A stretch of DNA of 64,000 nt from Lachnospiraceae bacterium (GTDB lineage: Bacteria; Bacillota; Clostridia; Lachnospirales; Lachnospiraceae). How positions within the stretch are numbered: position 1 is the first letter of the stretch; each line of letters begins with the position of its first letter. The position numbers and the translations under genes were made by a program. The notes below the pieces were generated by a model. The model saw nothing but the letters and a program-made list of their open reading frames with translations, did no database searches and was not told the origin of the DNA. The stretch spans positions 1 to 64,000 of the forward strand of contig JAFXQK010000023.1 in the NCBI GenBank assembly GCA_017527205.1. Reading direction: 5' to 3'. Shown one piece after another: positions 35,070 through 42,560 of this stretch.

Positions 35070-36122
35070 CTATTTGTTCGCATTTACGTTTAATTGTAAA
35101 ACCGAATCCCTGCAGATGATCCTGCAAGGGAGCTTAATCGGCTCATAGCTCTCCGCCTTCTCCGTGCCAATGATGTTCTGAATCAGGCACTCCGAGGCCT
35201 TGCGACCGATCTCCCTCAGCGGCAGATGACAGGTGGTCAGCCTTGGAAACAAATACTCCGTCACCAACTGATTGTCATACCCCACCACTGAAAAATCCTT
35301 ACCGACCACCAGCTTGTGATCAAACGCATATTCATACACGCCGCCCGCCATAAGATCATTCATGCAGGCGATTGCCGTAATGTCCTTTTTCAGCAGCTCC
35401 CCGGCGCCAAGAATACCGGAAGGTTTCTTCCAGTCTCCATAGTAAATCCATTCGGGATTATAGGGTATTCCCGCTTCAAACAAGGCTCTTTGATAACCAA
35501 GCAGCCGGGCCTTCGCATGCAGGTTATCAGCGATTCCTGACAGAATGCCGATCCGCTTATGCCCCTGGGAAAGCAAATACTTCATGATGTCATAACCGCC
35601 CTGAACGTCATCCGGAACGATGGAGGGAAAGCGATTGTTTTCTGCCCAGCCATAGGCAATCACCGTTGGTATGTCAAAGCTGTCAGGAATGCAATTGATC
35701 AGTCTTCCGTGTCCTGCGATATAAATCAGTCCGTCCACGTGAATGGCCAGCAGCTCATTTAAGACGGGCTCCACAACGCTCTGAAGCTTTCGGTCGTCAT
35801 GATACCAGGCATCCGCCCATTTGTCATACATGCGCAGATTCATGATGACGGCCCGGTATCCCTGCTCTTCGCAGCTTGCCATGGCAGACTCCAAAATGTC
35901 AGACGTACTAAACTGCCCCAGATCCTCCGCGATAATGCCAATGGTTCTCGTATTTTGCTTTCTAATGTTGGAAGCAAAGTAATTGGGCTGATACCCCATC
36001 TGCTGGATGCAATCAAGTATCTTTTTTCTTGTTTCCTCACTAATGTTTGTCTTACCGTTCACGGCATTGGATACCGTACTGGGTGATACTCCGCACATCT
36101 TTGCAATTTCTTTTACCGTCAT
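35070..36122 (-). CDS. LacI-family transcriptional regulator
   Basis: 350 residues. The N-terminal helix-turn-helix and hinge (VKEIAKMCGVSPSTVSNAVNG, shown here as VKEIAKMCGVSPSTVS) are followed by a periplasmic-binding-protein-like sensor domain (TIGIIAEDLGQFSTSDILES, HKRIGILSGIADN, AIACMNDLMAGGVYEYA). Such regulators respond to sugars. The chosen ATG follows TTGGAGG; longer readings are unsupported. A good promoter lies 80 bp upstream. Its neighbours include an AraC regulator and a GH127 arabinofuranosidase, so a pentose or plant glycan is a likely effector, though the genes it precedes are dus and an LRR protein. Confidence 0.92.
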   Translation of the reverse strand: MTVKEIAKMCGVSPSTVSNAVNGKTNISEETRKKILDCIQQMGYQPNYFASNIRKQNTRTIGIIAEDLGQFSTSDILESAMASCEEQGYRAVIMNLRMYDKWADAWYHDDRKLQSVVEPVLNELLAIHVDGLIYIAGHGRLINCIPDSFDIPTVIAYGWAENNRFPSIVPDDVQGGYDIMKYLLSQGHKRIGILSGIADNLHAKARLLGYQRALFEAGIPYNPEWIYYGDWKKPSGILGAGELLKKDITAIACMNDLMAGGVYEYAFDHKLVVGKDFSVVGYDNQLVTEYLFPRLTTCHLPLREIGRKASECLIQNIIGTEKAESYEPIKLPCRIICRDSVLQLNVNANK

Positions 36123-36199
36123 TCTTTTTTCCTCCAACAGAATTCTTTCCCGCCAAAATGATTGATTTCCAAGCTTTCTTTGTACTAACCCTATTTTAA

Positions 36200-36228
36200 A
36201 GTATATCAGATTTTCCCAAAAGTCACAA
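36200..36228 (-). promoter_or_regulatory. Promoter of the LacI-type gene
   Basis: TTGTGA, 17 bp, TATACT on the minus strand. Confidence 0.7.
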
Positions 36229-36255
36229 CAAGATAATGCTTTCACCCTGCATTGC

Positions 36256-37140
36256 TTAAATTAAGTTTTCCTTTCGGAACCGGGAAGGAGAACATCCCGT
36301 CTGCTTTTTAAAAGCATTGCAAAAATAATAGGGCGACTCAAAATGAAGCACATCACTGATCTCCCCAATGGAAAGCGTCGTCGTGGCGAGCAGTCTCTTC
36401 GCCCGCTCCGTCCGTACACTGCAATGATACTTCCATAGCGTCGTTCCCGTCGTCTGCTTAAAGAGAAGGTTTAGATGCTTGAAGGTAAGCCCCATGTGCT
36501 CCTCCAGCTTTCCTGAATCAAACGGCCTGTCCGCCCACTCGTCAAGGAAGGTCATCATCTTCAGGACCTTTTCGCTTTTCCCGTCAACGTGCCTTTCCGA
36601 AATGCCCTGTTCATAAATATCCATCAGAATCTCGTAAAGATATGCGTTCAAGTTTAGATTCGCTCCGTAATCCCTGGACGAAAACATCCGATCCAATGTC
36701 ATGAACCGCGAAAAAATCCTGCTGCCCTTCCCTATGTGAAGGGTTTTCGGAAGCATATGGTACGCGCGAACCCCCGACTCCTCCGCCTCCGTATACAGGA
36801 ACCTCTCATAGGGAGCCAGCTCCCTTCCTTCATCCCCTTCCTTCAAGTGAAAATGCACGAAAAACCATTTTGTCCCCTTGGGACATTTGAGGTCTCCAAA
36901 GTGATGAAGACCCTGCTTCAGGAACAGAAGGTCCCCTGCCTCCACGGTAAATTCCTCCTCTTCCTCGAAAAGGTGGAAGCCCCCTGCCTCAACATATAGA
37001 AGCACATTGACGTCAAGCACCCTGTCCGGGTGAACGAATCCCGTATCGGTACTTAAATATCCGCATAAGCTGATTGACGGCAGCACGTCCGTAAACATCC
37101 TGATTCGATTTTCCCTCGTTTTCTCCATACGCATACCCAT
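36256..37140 (-). CDS. AraC-family regulator (divergent from GH127)
   Basis: About 294 residues. An N-terminal cupin-like arabinose-binding domain (EEEEFTVEAGDLLFLKQGLH) is followed by two helix-turn-helix units at the C-terminus (MGLTFKHLNLLFKQTTGTTL, ISDVLHFESPYYFCNAFKKQ, CSPSRFRKENLI). It shares a 180-bp control region with the GH127 gene and is most probably its activator. Three in-frame ATGs are close together; none has a ribosome site. A TATAAT motif ends 8 bp before the first, so the mRNA may be nearly leaderless. Confidence 0.9.
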   Translation of the reverse strand: MGMRMEKTRENRIRMFTDVLPSISLCGYLSTDTGFVHPDRVLDVNVLLYVEAGGFHLFEEEEEFTVEAGDLLFLKQGLHHFGDLKCPKGTKWFFVHFHLKEGDEGRELAPYERFLYTEAEESGVRAYHMLPKTLHIGKGSRIFSRFMTLDRMFSSRDYGANLNLNAYLYEILMDIYEQGISERHVDGKSEKVLKMMTFLDEWADRPFDSGKLEEHMGLTFKHLNLLFKQTTGTTLWKYHCSVRTERAKRLLATTTLSIGEISDVLHFESPYYFCNAFKKQTGCSPSRFRKENLI

Positions 37141-37148
37141 ACGACTAT

Positions 37149-37154
37149 ATTATA
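37149..37154 (-). promoter_or_regulatory. -10 element directly before the AraC gene
   Basis: TATAAT on the minus strand, 8 bp from the first ATG. No convincing -35. The start point would fall 1-3 nt before the start codon. Confidence 0.4.
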
Positions 37155-37176
37155 TTTATTTGCATCTTTTTGGCAT

Positions 37177-37204
37177 TTGTTTCAGAATTTCATGCGATTA
37201 TAAT
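37177..37204 (+). promoter_or_regulatory. GH127 promoter candidate
   Basis: TTGTTT, 16 bp, TATAAT. The weak -35 fits an activator-dependent promoter served by the divergent AraC protein. Confidence 0.5.
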
Positions 37205-37319
37205 ACAATTATAGAAGCAAAGGGATCATCTGTCAACGGATGATCGGCGGATAAAATGCCAGGGACAAACATGCGAAAGCAGCGGATCACCCGGCGACGA
37301 AAGGATAAGGAGGTTTCAC

Positions 37320-39182
37320 ATGAAGGCATTACGGGGAAAGAACGTGGTTTTATGGGATGGCGAACTTCTCGCCAAGGAAAGAGACAACAGAAGTTATCTT
37401 GATGAGCTAAAATCCCCCGCACTACTCCAAAATTTCTATCAGGAGGCGGGAATCAACCAAAACTTTGGAAGCAAGCATATGGCACATACGGGCTGGGAGG
37501 ATCCGTCCTGTCAGCTGCGCGGTCATTTCCTTGGCCATTACCTCAGCGCCTGCGCCATGAGATATGATGAGACCGGCGATGAGGAGCTGCTTGCCAAGGC
37601 AAATGCCATTGTTCATGAGCTCGGGCGCTGTCAGGCGGAAAACGGCGGCCTTTGGGCAGCCTCCATTCCCGAGAAATACTTTTACTGGATTGCGCGGGGA
37701 AAGCAGGTATGGGCACCTCATTACAACGTACACAAGACCTTCATGGGCCTCTGCGACATGTACCGCTATGCCGGCAACAGGGAAGCTCTGGAGATTGCCG
37801 TTTCTTTTGCGAAATGGTTTTATGACTTTACGAAGGAAAAGACCCGTGAGGAGATGGACAACATCCTGGATTTTGAAACCGGGGGCATGCTGGAGGTTTG
37901 GGCGGATCTCTATGAATTCACCAAGGACAACATGTTCCTGGAGCTCATTGACCGTTATGACAGACACAGGCTTTTCGACAAGCTCCTTGACGGTGTTGAC
38001 GTTCTTACGAACATGCACGCGAATACAACGATTCCCGAGGCGATCGGAGCCGCAAGAGTATATGAAGTGACCGGAAAGGAACGCTATAAAAACATTGCGC
38101 TGAAATACTGGGAGATGGCCGTGACAAAAAGAGGCTCCTTTGTCACCGGCGGTCAGACCTGCGGCGAGATCTGGACACCGATGAAATCCATGGCGGAGCG
38201 CCTTGGCGATAAAAATCAGGAGCATTGCACCGTCTACAACATGATCCGTCTTGCGGACATTCTCTTCCGCTGGACGGGTGACGTCTCCTTCCTGGATTAC
38301 ATTGAGCAGAACCTTTACAACGGCATCATGGCTCAGGGCTATTTCAGAGGCGGCCACGCCAACGGGCAATCCGCAGAATTCCCAGAGGAAGGGCTCATCA
38401 CCTACTTCCTTCCCATGTCTGCGGGCCTTCGAAAGGGCTGGGGACAGAAGTTCTCTGATTTCTTCTGCTGTCACGGAACGCTTGTACAGGCAAATGCCGC
38501 TCACAATCAGTATTTGTACTATCAGGACGACGATCAGATTTATACAGGTGTTTATGCAGCCAGCAAGGCCCTATTTGAAATCAACGGGACGAAGGTCACC
38601 CTCGATCAGCGCAGGGACACCTTAAGCGGAAGCTTCCATTCCTCGAGTACCTCCTCCGCGCTTCAGGCCGTCGGTGACAACACGCATATTTATCCTCATC
38701 AGCCCGACATCATGAAGCAGTGCTTCCATGTTTCCTTGGATCAGGCGACCGAATTCACGCTCTGCCTGCGCCTTCCCAAGTGGCTGAAGAGAACGCCCGA
38801 GCTGACGATCAACGGTGAAATCGTCGATCTCGCTGCCCTTACCAGAGACGGTTTTGTCAAGGTAACGCGGCTGTTCCAAAACGGAGACGAGCTCTGCCTG
38901 TCCCTCCCTCTCGACATTTATACAACCAAGCTGGAAGGCTCCGACAACCTGTATGCCTTCTCCTATGGGCCCATTGCACTGGCCGGTTTGTCCGATGCAG
39001 AGCGTACCCTTCACTTAAAGGGCCACGACATTACCGAGCTTCTGACCCACGACAATGAGCGTGAATGGGGCTCCTGGAAGGATACCTTCAAGACCCGTTA
39101 TCAGGATGTCGGCATGAAGCTGATTCCACTGAAGAATATCGGTTACGAAAGATATCAGGTCTACTTCCCAATCGAAGAATAA
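37320..39182 (+). CDS. GH127 beta-L-arabinofuranosidase
   Basis: 620-residue enzyme of the former DUF1680 family, removing beta-linked L-arabinofuranose from plant glycans such as extensin or arabinogalactan side chains. The (alpha/alpha)6 barrel shows GHFLGHYLSACAM and WAPHYNVHKTFMGL. The zinc-thiolate site described for HypBA1 is conserved as Glu301-x-Cys303 (EHC) and Cys383-Cys384 (FFCCHGT), with a Cys as nucleophile. C-terminal beta-sandwich domain from about 420. No signal peptide, so it works on imported oligosaccharides. ATG after AAGGAGG. Confidence 0.94.
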   Translation: MKALRGKNVVLWDGELLAKERDNRSYLDELKSPALLQNFYQEAGINQNFGSKHMAHTGWEDPSCQLRGHFLGHYLSACAMRYDETGDEELLAKANAIVHELGRCQAENGGLWAASIPEKYFYWIARGKQVWAPHYNVHKTFMGLCDMYRYAGNREALEIAVSFAKWFYDFTKEKTREEMDNILDFETGGMLEVWADLYEFTKDNMFLELIDRYDRHRLFDKLLDGVDVLTNMHANTTIPEAIGAARVYEVTGKERYKNIALKYWEMAVTKRGSFVTGGQTCGEIWTPMKSMAERLGDKNQEHCTVYNMIRLADILFRWTGDVSFLDYIEQNLYNGIMAQGYFRGGHANGQSAEFPEEGLITYFLPMSAGLRKGWGQKFSDFFCCHGTLVQANAAHNQYLYYQDDDQIYTGVYAASKALFEINGTKVTLDQRRDTLSGSFHSSSTSSALQAVGDNTHIYPHQPDIMKQCFHVSLDQATEFTLCLRLPKWLKRTPELTINGEIVDLAALTRDGFVKVTRLFQNGDELCLSLPLDIYTTKLEGSDNLYAFSYGPIALAGLSDAERTLHLKGHDITELLTHDNEREWGSWKDTFKTRYQDVGMKLIPLKNIGYERYQVYFPIEE

Positions 39183-39202
39183 TACCTAATAAATCGAAAA
39201 AG

Positions 39203-39226
39203 CTGCTCTGATCGGGGCAGTTTTTT
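39203..39226 (+). terminator. Terminator of the GH127 gene
   Basis: CTGCTC/GGGGCAG stem (one G-T pair) followed by TTTTTT, 20 bp after the stop codon. Confidence 0.75.
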
Positions 39227-39286
39227 CATGTCTTAGGATTTTTACGTAACTTACCCCTGCCCCGCTGCAACTCACCCGCAGATCCC

Positions 39287-39314
39287 TTGCAAAGCTTTTT
39301 TAGTTTGCTATGAT
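39287..39314 (+). promoter_or_regulatory. Promoter of the ABC/LytTR operon
   Basis: TTGCAA, 16 bp, TATGAT, about 45 bp upstream of the ATPase gene. Confidence 0.6.
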
Positions 39315-39360
39315 GGTCACAAGAAAACAAACAAAACACCTGTTGGAAGGGAGAATACAC

Positions 39361-40263
39361 ATGAATGCCATCACAGTAAGTGGGCTCTGTAAAAAGTATC
39401 AGGAGCACCTGGCCGTTGATCATATTTCCTTCTCCGTTGGCGAAGGCGAGCTGTTCGCCTTCCTTGGAGAAAATGGTGCCGGAAAATCCACCACCATCAA
39501 CATGCTCAGCACCGTCCTAGAAAAAACCTCAGGAGAGGCAAGCATCTTTGGGCACGCACTCGGGAAGGAGGATGCGGCTATCCGCGAAAAGATCGGGATT
39601 GTCTTTCAGGGCTCCGTCCTCGATCGGAAGCTCACCGTTTCCGAAAATCTCCTGACCCGCGGTGCCTATTATGGCTACTCCAAGGTCGAGATCATGAAAC
39701 GGTTGGAGAAATTCTGGGAGCCCTTTTCGCTCAGTGAAATCTGGAAGCAAAAATACGAAAGCTTATCTGGTGGGCAGCGTCGCAGAGTCGACATCATTCG
39801 CTCCCTGATTCACAATCCACGCCTTCTCTTTTTGGATGAGCCGACCACGGGCCTTGATCCCATGTCCCGAAAGCTCGTCTGGGATTACGTAAACTTCCTG
39901 CGCCGCGAGGAAGGACTGACCATCTTCCTGACCACCCACTACATGGAAGAGACGGTTGACGCGGATCATGTCGTCATTCTCGATCAGGGACATATCATTG
40001 CCGAGGGTACGCCAGCTCAGTTAAAGGCAGCTCACACGCGGCCACGTCTTTTATGGTATGCGGAGCATTCCCCCGAGGCTGACGCCATGCTTGCTGGCGA
40101 GGAGTTTCAGTATCAGGCAGATCATTACATTGTTTATCCAAACGGCGATCCGACGGAGCTTCTCTGGAAATGCCGTGATCAAGTCAAGGATTATGAGGTG
40201 TTAAAGGGCACCATGGATGACGTCTTTATGGCGCTCACTGGAAAGGAGTTACAACATGCGTAA
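39361..40263 (+). CDS. ABC transporter ATPase (drug exporter type)
   Basis: 300-residue ATPase of the DrrA/CcmA-like ABC-2 group: Walker A GENGAGKST (36-44), signature LSGGQRRRVDIIRS, Walker B LLFLDEPTTGLDP, H-loop TTHYMEE. The C-terminal 80 residues form the extra domain common in these exporters. The ATG follows GGAAGGGAG. Its stop overlaps the start of the permease gene. It is followed by a LytTR regulator and a DUF3021 protein, a set usually linked to antimicrobial peptide or drug export. Confidence 0.94.
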   Translation: MNAITVSGLCKKYQEHLAVDHISFSVGEGELFAFLGENGAGKSTTINMLSTVLEKTSGEASIFGHALGKEDAAIREKIGIVFQGSVLDRKLTVSENLLTRGAYYGYSKVEIMKRLEKFWEPFSLSEIWKQKYESLSGGQRRRVDIIRSLIHNPRLLFLDEPTTGLDPMSRKLVWDYVNFLRREEGLTIFLTTHYMEETVDADHVVILDQGHIIAEGTPAQLKAAHTRPRLLWYAEHSPEADAMLAGEEFQYQADHYIVYPNGDPTELLWKCRDQVKDYEVLKGTMDDVFMALTGKELQHA

Positions 40264-41173
40264 ATTTTGGGGACTGACAAAACGAAACCTCTTAGTATTT
40301 TTCAAGGACAAAACCATGATCTTTTTCTCCATGCTGACACCGCTGATTATTTTCATTCTGTATCTATTATTCCTGCGTGGAACCTATATTGACGTTCTGG
40401 AAAGTTCCGCCGAGCTTCTGATGAATGCCGGCCTGGTAAATATGGATGACCTTGGCGCAATGGCAAACGGACTATTACTTACAGGCATTATGGGCTCCGC
40501 CCTGATCACGATCCCTTATAACTGTCTGATCACGCTGGTAAATGATCGCGCAGCCGGCATCGACGTCGACGTAACGGCGACACCCGTCTCCCGCCTGCAA
40601 ATCATCCTGTCCTATTTTGCAGCCTCCGCCATCTCTGCAGTCCTCATGACCTCCGTCATCCTGGGCGCAGGTCTTGTTGTCCTGCAATTTACAAACCCGA
40701 CCTACCTGACTGCAAAGAGCATTCTGACACTCTTCGCGATCCTGGTCATCGGTGCCATCTCCGCGACTGCGGTTTTCATGACCTTTATGCTCTTCCTAAA
40801 GAGCAGCTCTGCCAGCGGTGCCTTCCTGGGAATCCTTTCCGCAGGCTGTGGATTTGTCATTGGAGCCTACATGCCCATCGCAAGCTTTTCCACCGCGATT
40901 CAAAACTTTTGCCATCTTTTCCCCGCCACGGGAATCACGATCCTGATCCGTCGCTATCTGTTGTCAGATTTGCTCACACATGTTGACGCCAACATTGGCG
41001 GTATCGACCAAGGCATGTTTGTCGGCTCCATTCAGGATTATTTTTCCTTCTCGCCAAAGCTTTTAGGCCATGTTCTGTCTTTGCAAGAGGCGCTCCTTTA
41101 TGTTATGATGGTAACAGTCGGATTCCTCGTAGCCATTGGCATTATCTATCCGAGAATCTATAAGCGGAAATAA
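40256..41173 (+). CDS. ABC-2 type permease
   Basis: 305 residues with six membrane helices in ABC-2 order: one near 20-40 (MIFFSMLTPLIIFILYLLF), a large extracellular loop, then five from about residue 75 on (LLLTGIMGSALITIPY, IILSYFAASAISAVLMTSVI, ILTLFAILVIGAISATAVFM, GAFLGILSAGCGFVIGAYM, and the last, VMMVTVGFLVAIGIIYP). It starts inside the ATPase gene's last codons, with AAAGGAGT as ribosome site. Substrate unknown. Confidence 0.93.
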   Translation: MRKFWGLTKRNLLVFFKDKTMIFFSMLTPLIIFILYLLFLRGTYIDVLESSAELLMNAGLVNMDDLGAMANGLLLTGIMGSALITIPYNCLITLVNDRAAGIDVDVTATPVSRLQIILSYFAASAISAVLMTSVILGAGLVVLQFTNPTYLTAKSILTLFAILVIGAISATAVFMTFMLFLKSSSASGAFLGILSAGCGFVIGAYMPIASFSTAIQNFCHLFPATGITILIRRYLLSDLLTHVDANIGGIDQGMFVGSIQDYFSFSPKLLGHVLSLQEALLYVMMVTVGFLVAIGIIYPRIYKRK

Positions 41174-41200
41174 ATTTATCCATGGAAGGGAGGTGCTTCC

Positions 41201-41641
41201 TTGAAAATCACCATAGAGAAAATTGCAGATAAGGAAAAGGAGGAGGCCCTCCTTCGGATTACGGAGATGACGCCAGACATTCAGGCGGCAATCTCCCTCT
41301 TAGAGAATGGTGAGCAGGTGCTCATCGGCATTCGCGGCGACGAGCGCGTTCCGTGCCCTATTTCAAAAATCTATTACATTGAGTCCGTGGATGAAAAGAC
41401 CTTTCTCTACACAAAGTCGGAATGTCTCGAGGTAAAGTATAAGCTCTATGAGCTGGAAAGCATTTTAGATCAGCGGTTTTTCCGCTGTTCGAAATCCATG
41501 ATCTGTAACATGCGAAAGATCCAAAGCATCAAGGCAGGCGACAACTCTCGCCTCAACGCCACGCTCCTAAATGGCGAAGCCTTGATTATCACCCGCAGCT
41601 ATGTTCCAGAGTTCAAAAAGCGCTTAGGCTTACGTCCGTAG
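41201..41641 (+). CDS. LytTR-domain transcriptional regulator
   Basis: 146 residues: an N-terminal segment of about 45 residues without receiver domain, then a LytTR DNA-binding domain (ISKIYYIESVDEKTFLYTKS, FFRCSKSMICNMRKIQSI, ALIITRSYVPEFKKRL). Start codon TTG, 8 bp after GGGAGG; no ATG is nearby. Stand-alone LytTR proteins of this size usually occur directly upstream of DUF3021 membrane proteins and control adjacent ABC-2 exporter genes, exactly the arrangement here. Confidence 0.92.
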   Translation: MKITIEKIADKEKEEALLRITEMTPDIQAAISLLENGEQVLIGIRGDERVPCPISKIYYIESVDEKTFLYTKSECLEVKYKLYELESILDQRFFRCSKSMICNMRKIQSIKAGDNSRLNATLLNGEALIITRSYVPEFKKRLGLRP

Positions 41642-41709
41642 CTTGTATTGAACGGCAAAGTCCTAGCCCGTATGGGAAACACCGAAGTACTGATAAGGAG
41701 ATCATTGCC

Positions 41710-42138
41710 ATGAAGAAATTTAAATTGATCCTAGAGCAAACCTTTATGCTTTCTTTTCTGATGCAGGTCGTGATGGGACTGGAAGCCTTGTACTCCCATC
41801 TCACAAATGACCCGATTGCGTTCTCATGGTATGTCCCGCTTTCCATCCTTTTGGCGAGCTTCCTGTGCAGCATTCCGACCCTCCTCTTCATGACGGAGCG
41901 CGAACTGCCTAAACTCATACAGCGCCTGCTACCTCTGTTCCACTGTCTCCTGCTCTATGTTCTCGTCATGGGAATGGGGTATCTTTTCCACTGGTACACC
42001 ACCTTGACCTATTTCCTCGTGACCTCTGTCTCCTTCTTTGTGATTTATGCGCTAGTTTGGACCTTCTCGCGCTTTTTACAAAAATATGATGAGAAGCTCA
42101 TTAACGATGCCCTTCTTACGATTCGAGATGAGGACTAA
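41710..42138 (+). CDS. DUF3021-family membrane protein
   Basis: 142 residues with four predicted membrane helices (TFMLSFLMQVVMGLEAL, WYVPLSILLASFLCSIPTLL, LFHCLLLYVLVMGMGYLF, YFLVTSVSFFVIYALVWTF) and a charged C-terminal tail. DUF3021 proteins pair with LytTR regulators; in Lactobacillales and Clostridia such partners are thought to hold the regulator inactive at the membrane. ATG after TAAGGAG. Last gene of the exporter operon. Confidence 0.9.
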   Translation: MKKFKLILEQTFMLSFLMQVVMGLEALYSHLTNDPIAFSWYVPLSILLASFLCSIPTLLFMTERELPKLIQRLLPLFHCLLLYVLVMGMGYLFHWYTTLTYFLVTSVSFFVIYALVWTFSRFLQKYDEKLINDALLTIRDED

Positions 42139-42178
42139 GCATCCATTTCCCAACATTGCCAACAGAAACCAGGCCATT

Positions 42179-42207
42179 TTGACAGGATGGTATGCGTATG
42201 ATATAAT
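42179..42207 (+). promoter_or_regulatory. Perfect sigma-A consensus promoter of an orphan unit
   Basis: TTGACA, 17 bp, TATAAT: an exact match in both hexamers and spacing. The only things downstream before a strong terminator are a gene remnant and about 250 bp of sequence without an intact gene. Confidence 0.85.
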
Positions 42208-42255
42208 TGTCTCACATTGAAAACGATGATTTCTGCGCGTGATTAGCGATCATGA

Positions 42256-42465
42256 AACACCTTTCTAGACAAAGCATGGCTAAACGCTGTAACGGATCTC
42301 TACCACAAAACGCATCCAAATAATGACAGGTACGCTGACATATATGTTGACGGCCTTCGGGGCGAAGGTGGCTATATGCCGCAGTTCAATAACATGTTCT
42401 CTTTTGAGTATATCGCATCGAACGGGTCTCAGTCCTTTACGCTCAACATAGATCCCGAAACGGAA
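42256..42465 (+). pseudogene. Remnant of an unidentified coding sequence
   Basis: One frame reads protein-like: LDKAWLNAVTDLYHKTHP, then NNDRYADIYVDGLRGEGG, then MPQFNNMFSFEYIASNGS and SFTLNIDPETE. The frame is blocked by a stop just upstream, has no start with ribosome site, and at its 3' end runs into a terminator hairpin, so it is an internal gene fragment. The family is not recognised. With the flawless promoter just upstream it is still likely transcribed. The whole 420-bp gap holds this remnant, the promoter and the terminator. Confidence 0.55.
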
Positions 42466-42519
42466 AAAGCGCCAGCGAGATCACGAAAGATTTCTTCGTT
42501 CTGCCTGGCGCTTTTTCCG
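42461..42519. terminator. Strong bidirectional terminator
   Basis: Perfect 15-bp stem CGGAAAAAGCGCCAG/CTGGCGCTTTTTCCG with a 29-nt loop. The A- and T-tracts inside the stem serve both strands: the copA operon from one side and the orphan unit from the other. Confidence 0.85.
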
Positions 42520-42560
42520 CTTTCACTCCTCGTTTCTCAGACTAAATTTACCTATGGAAA

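Noticed and set aside
37422..38504. Long open frame of 360 codons on the minus strand
   Set aside because: It is fully antisense to the well-supported GH127 gene and shows no domain or ribosome site.
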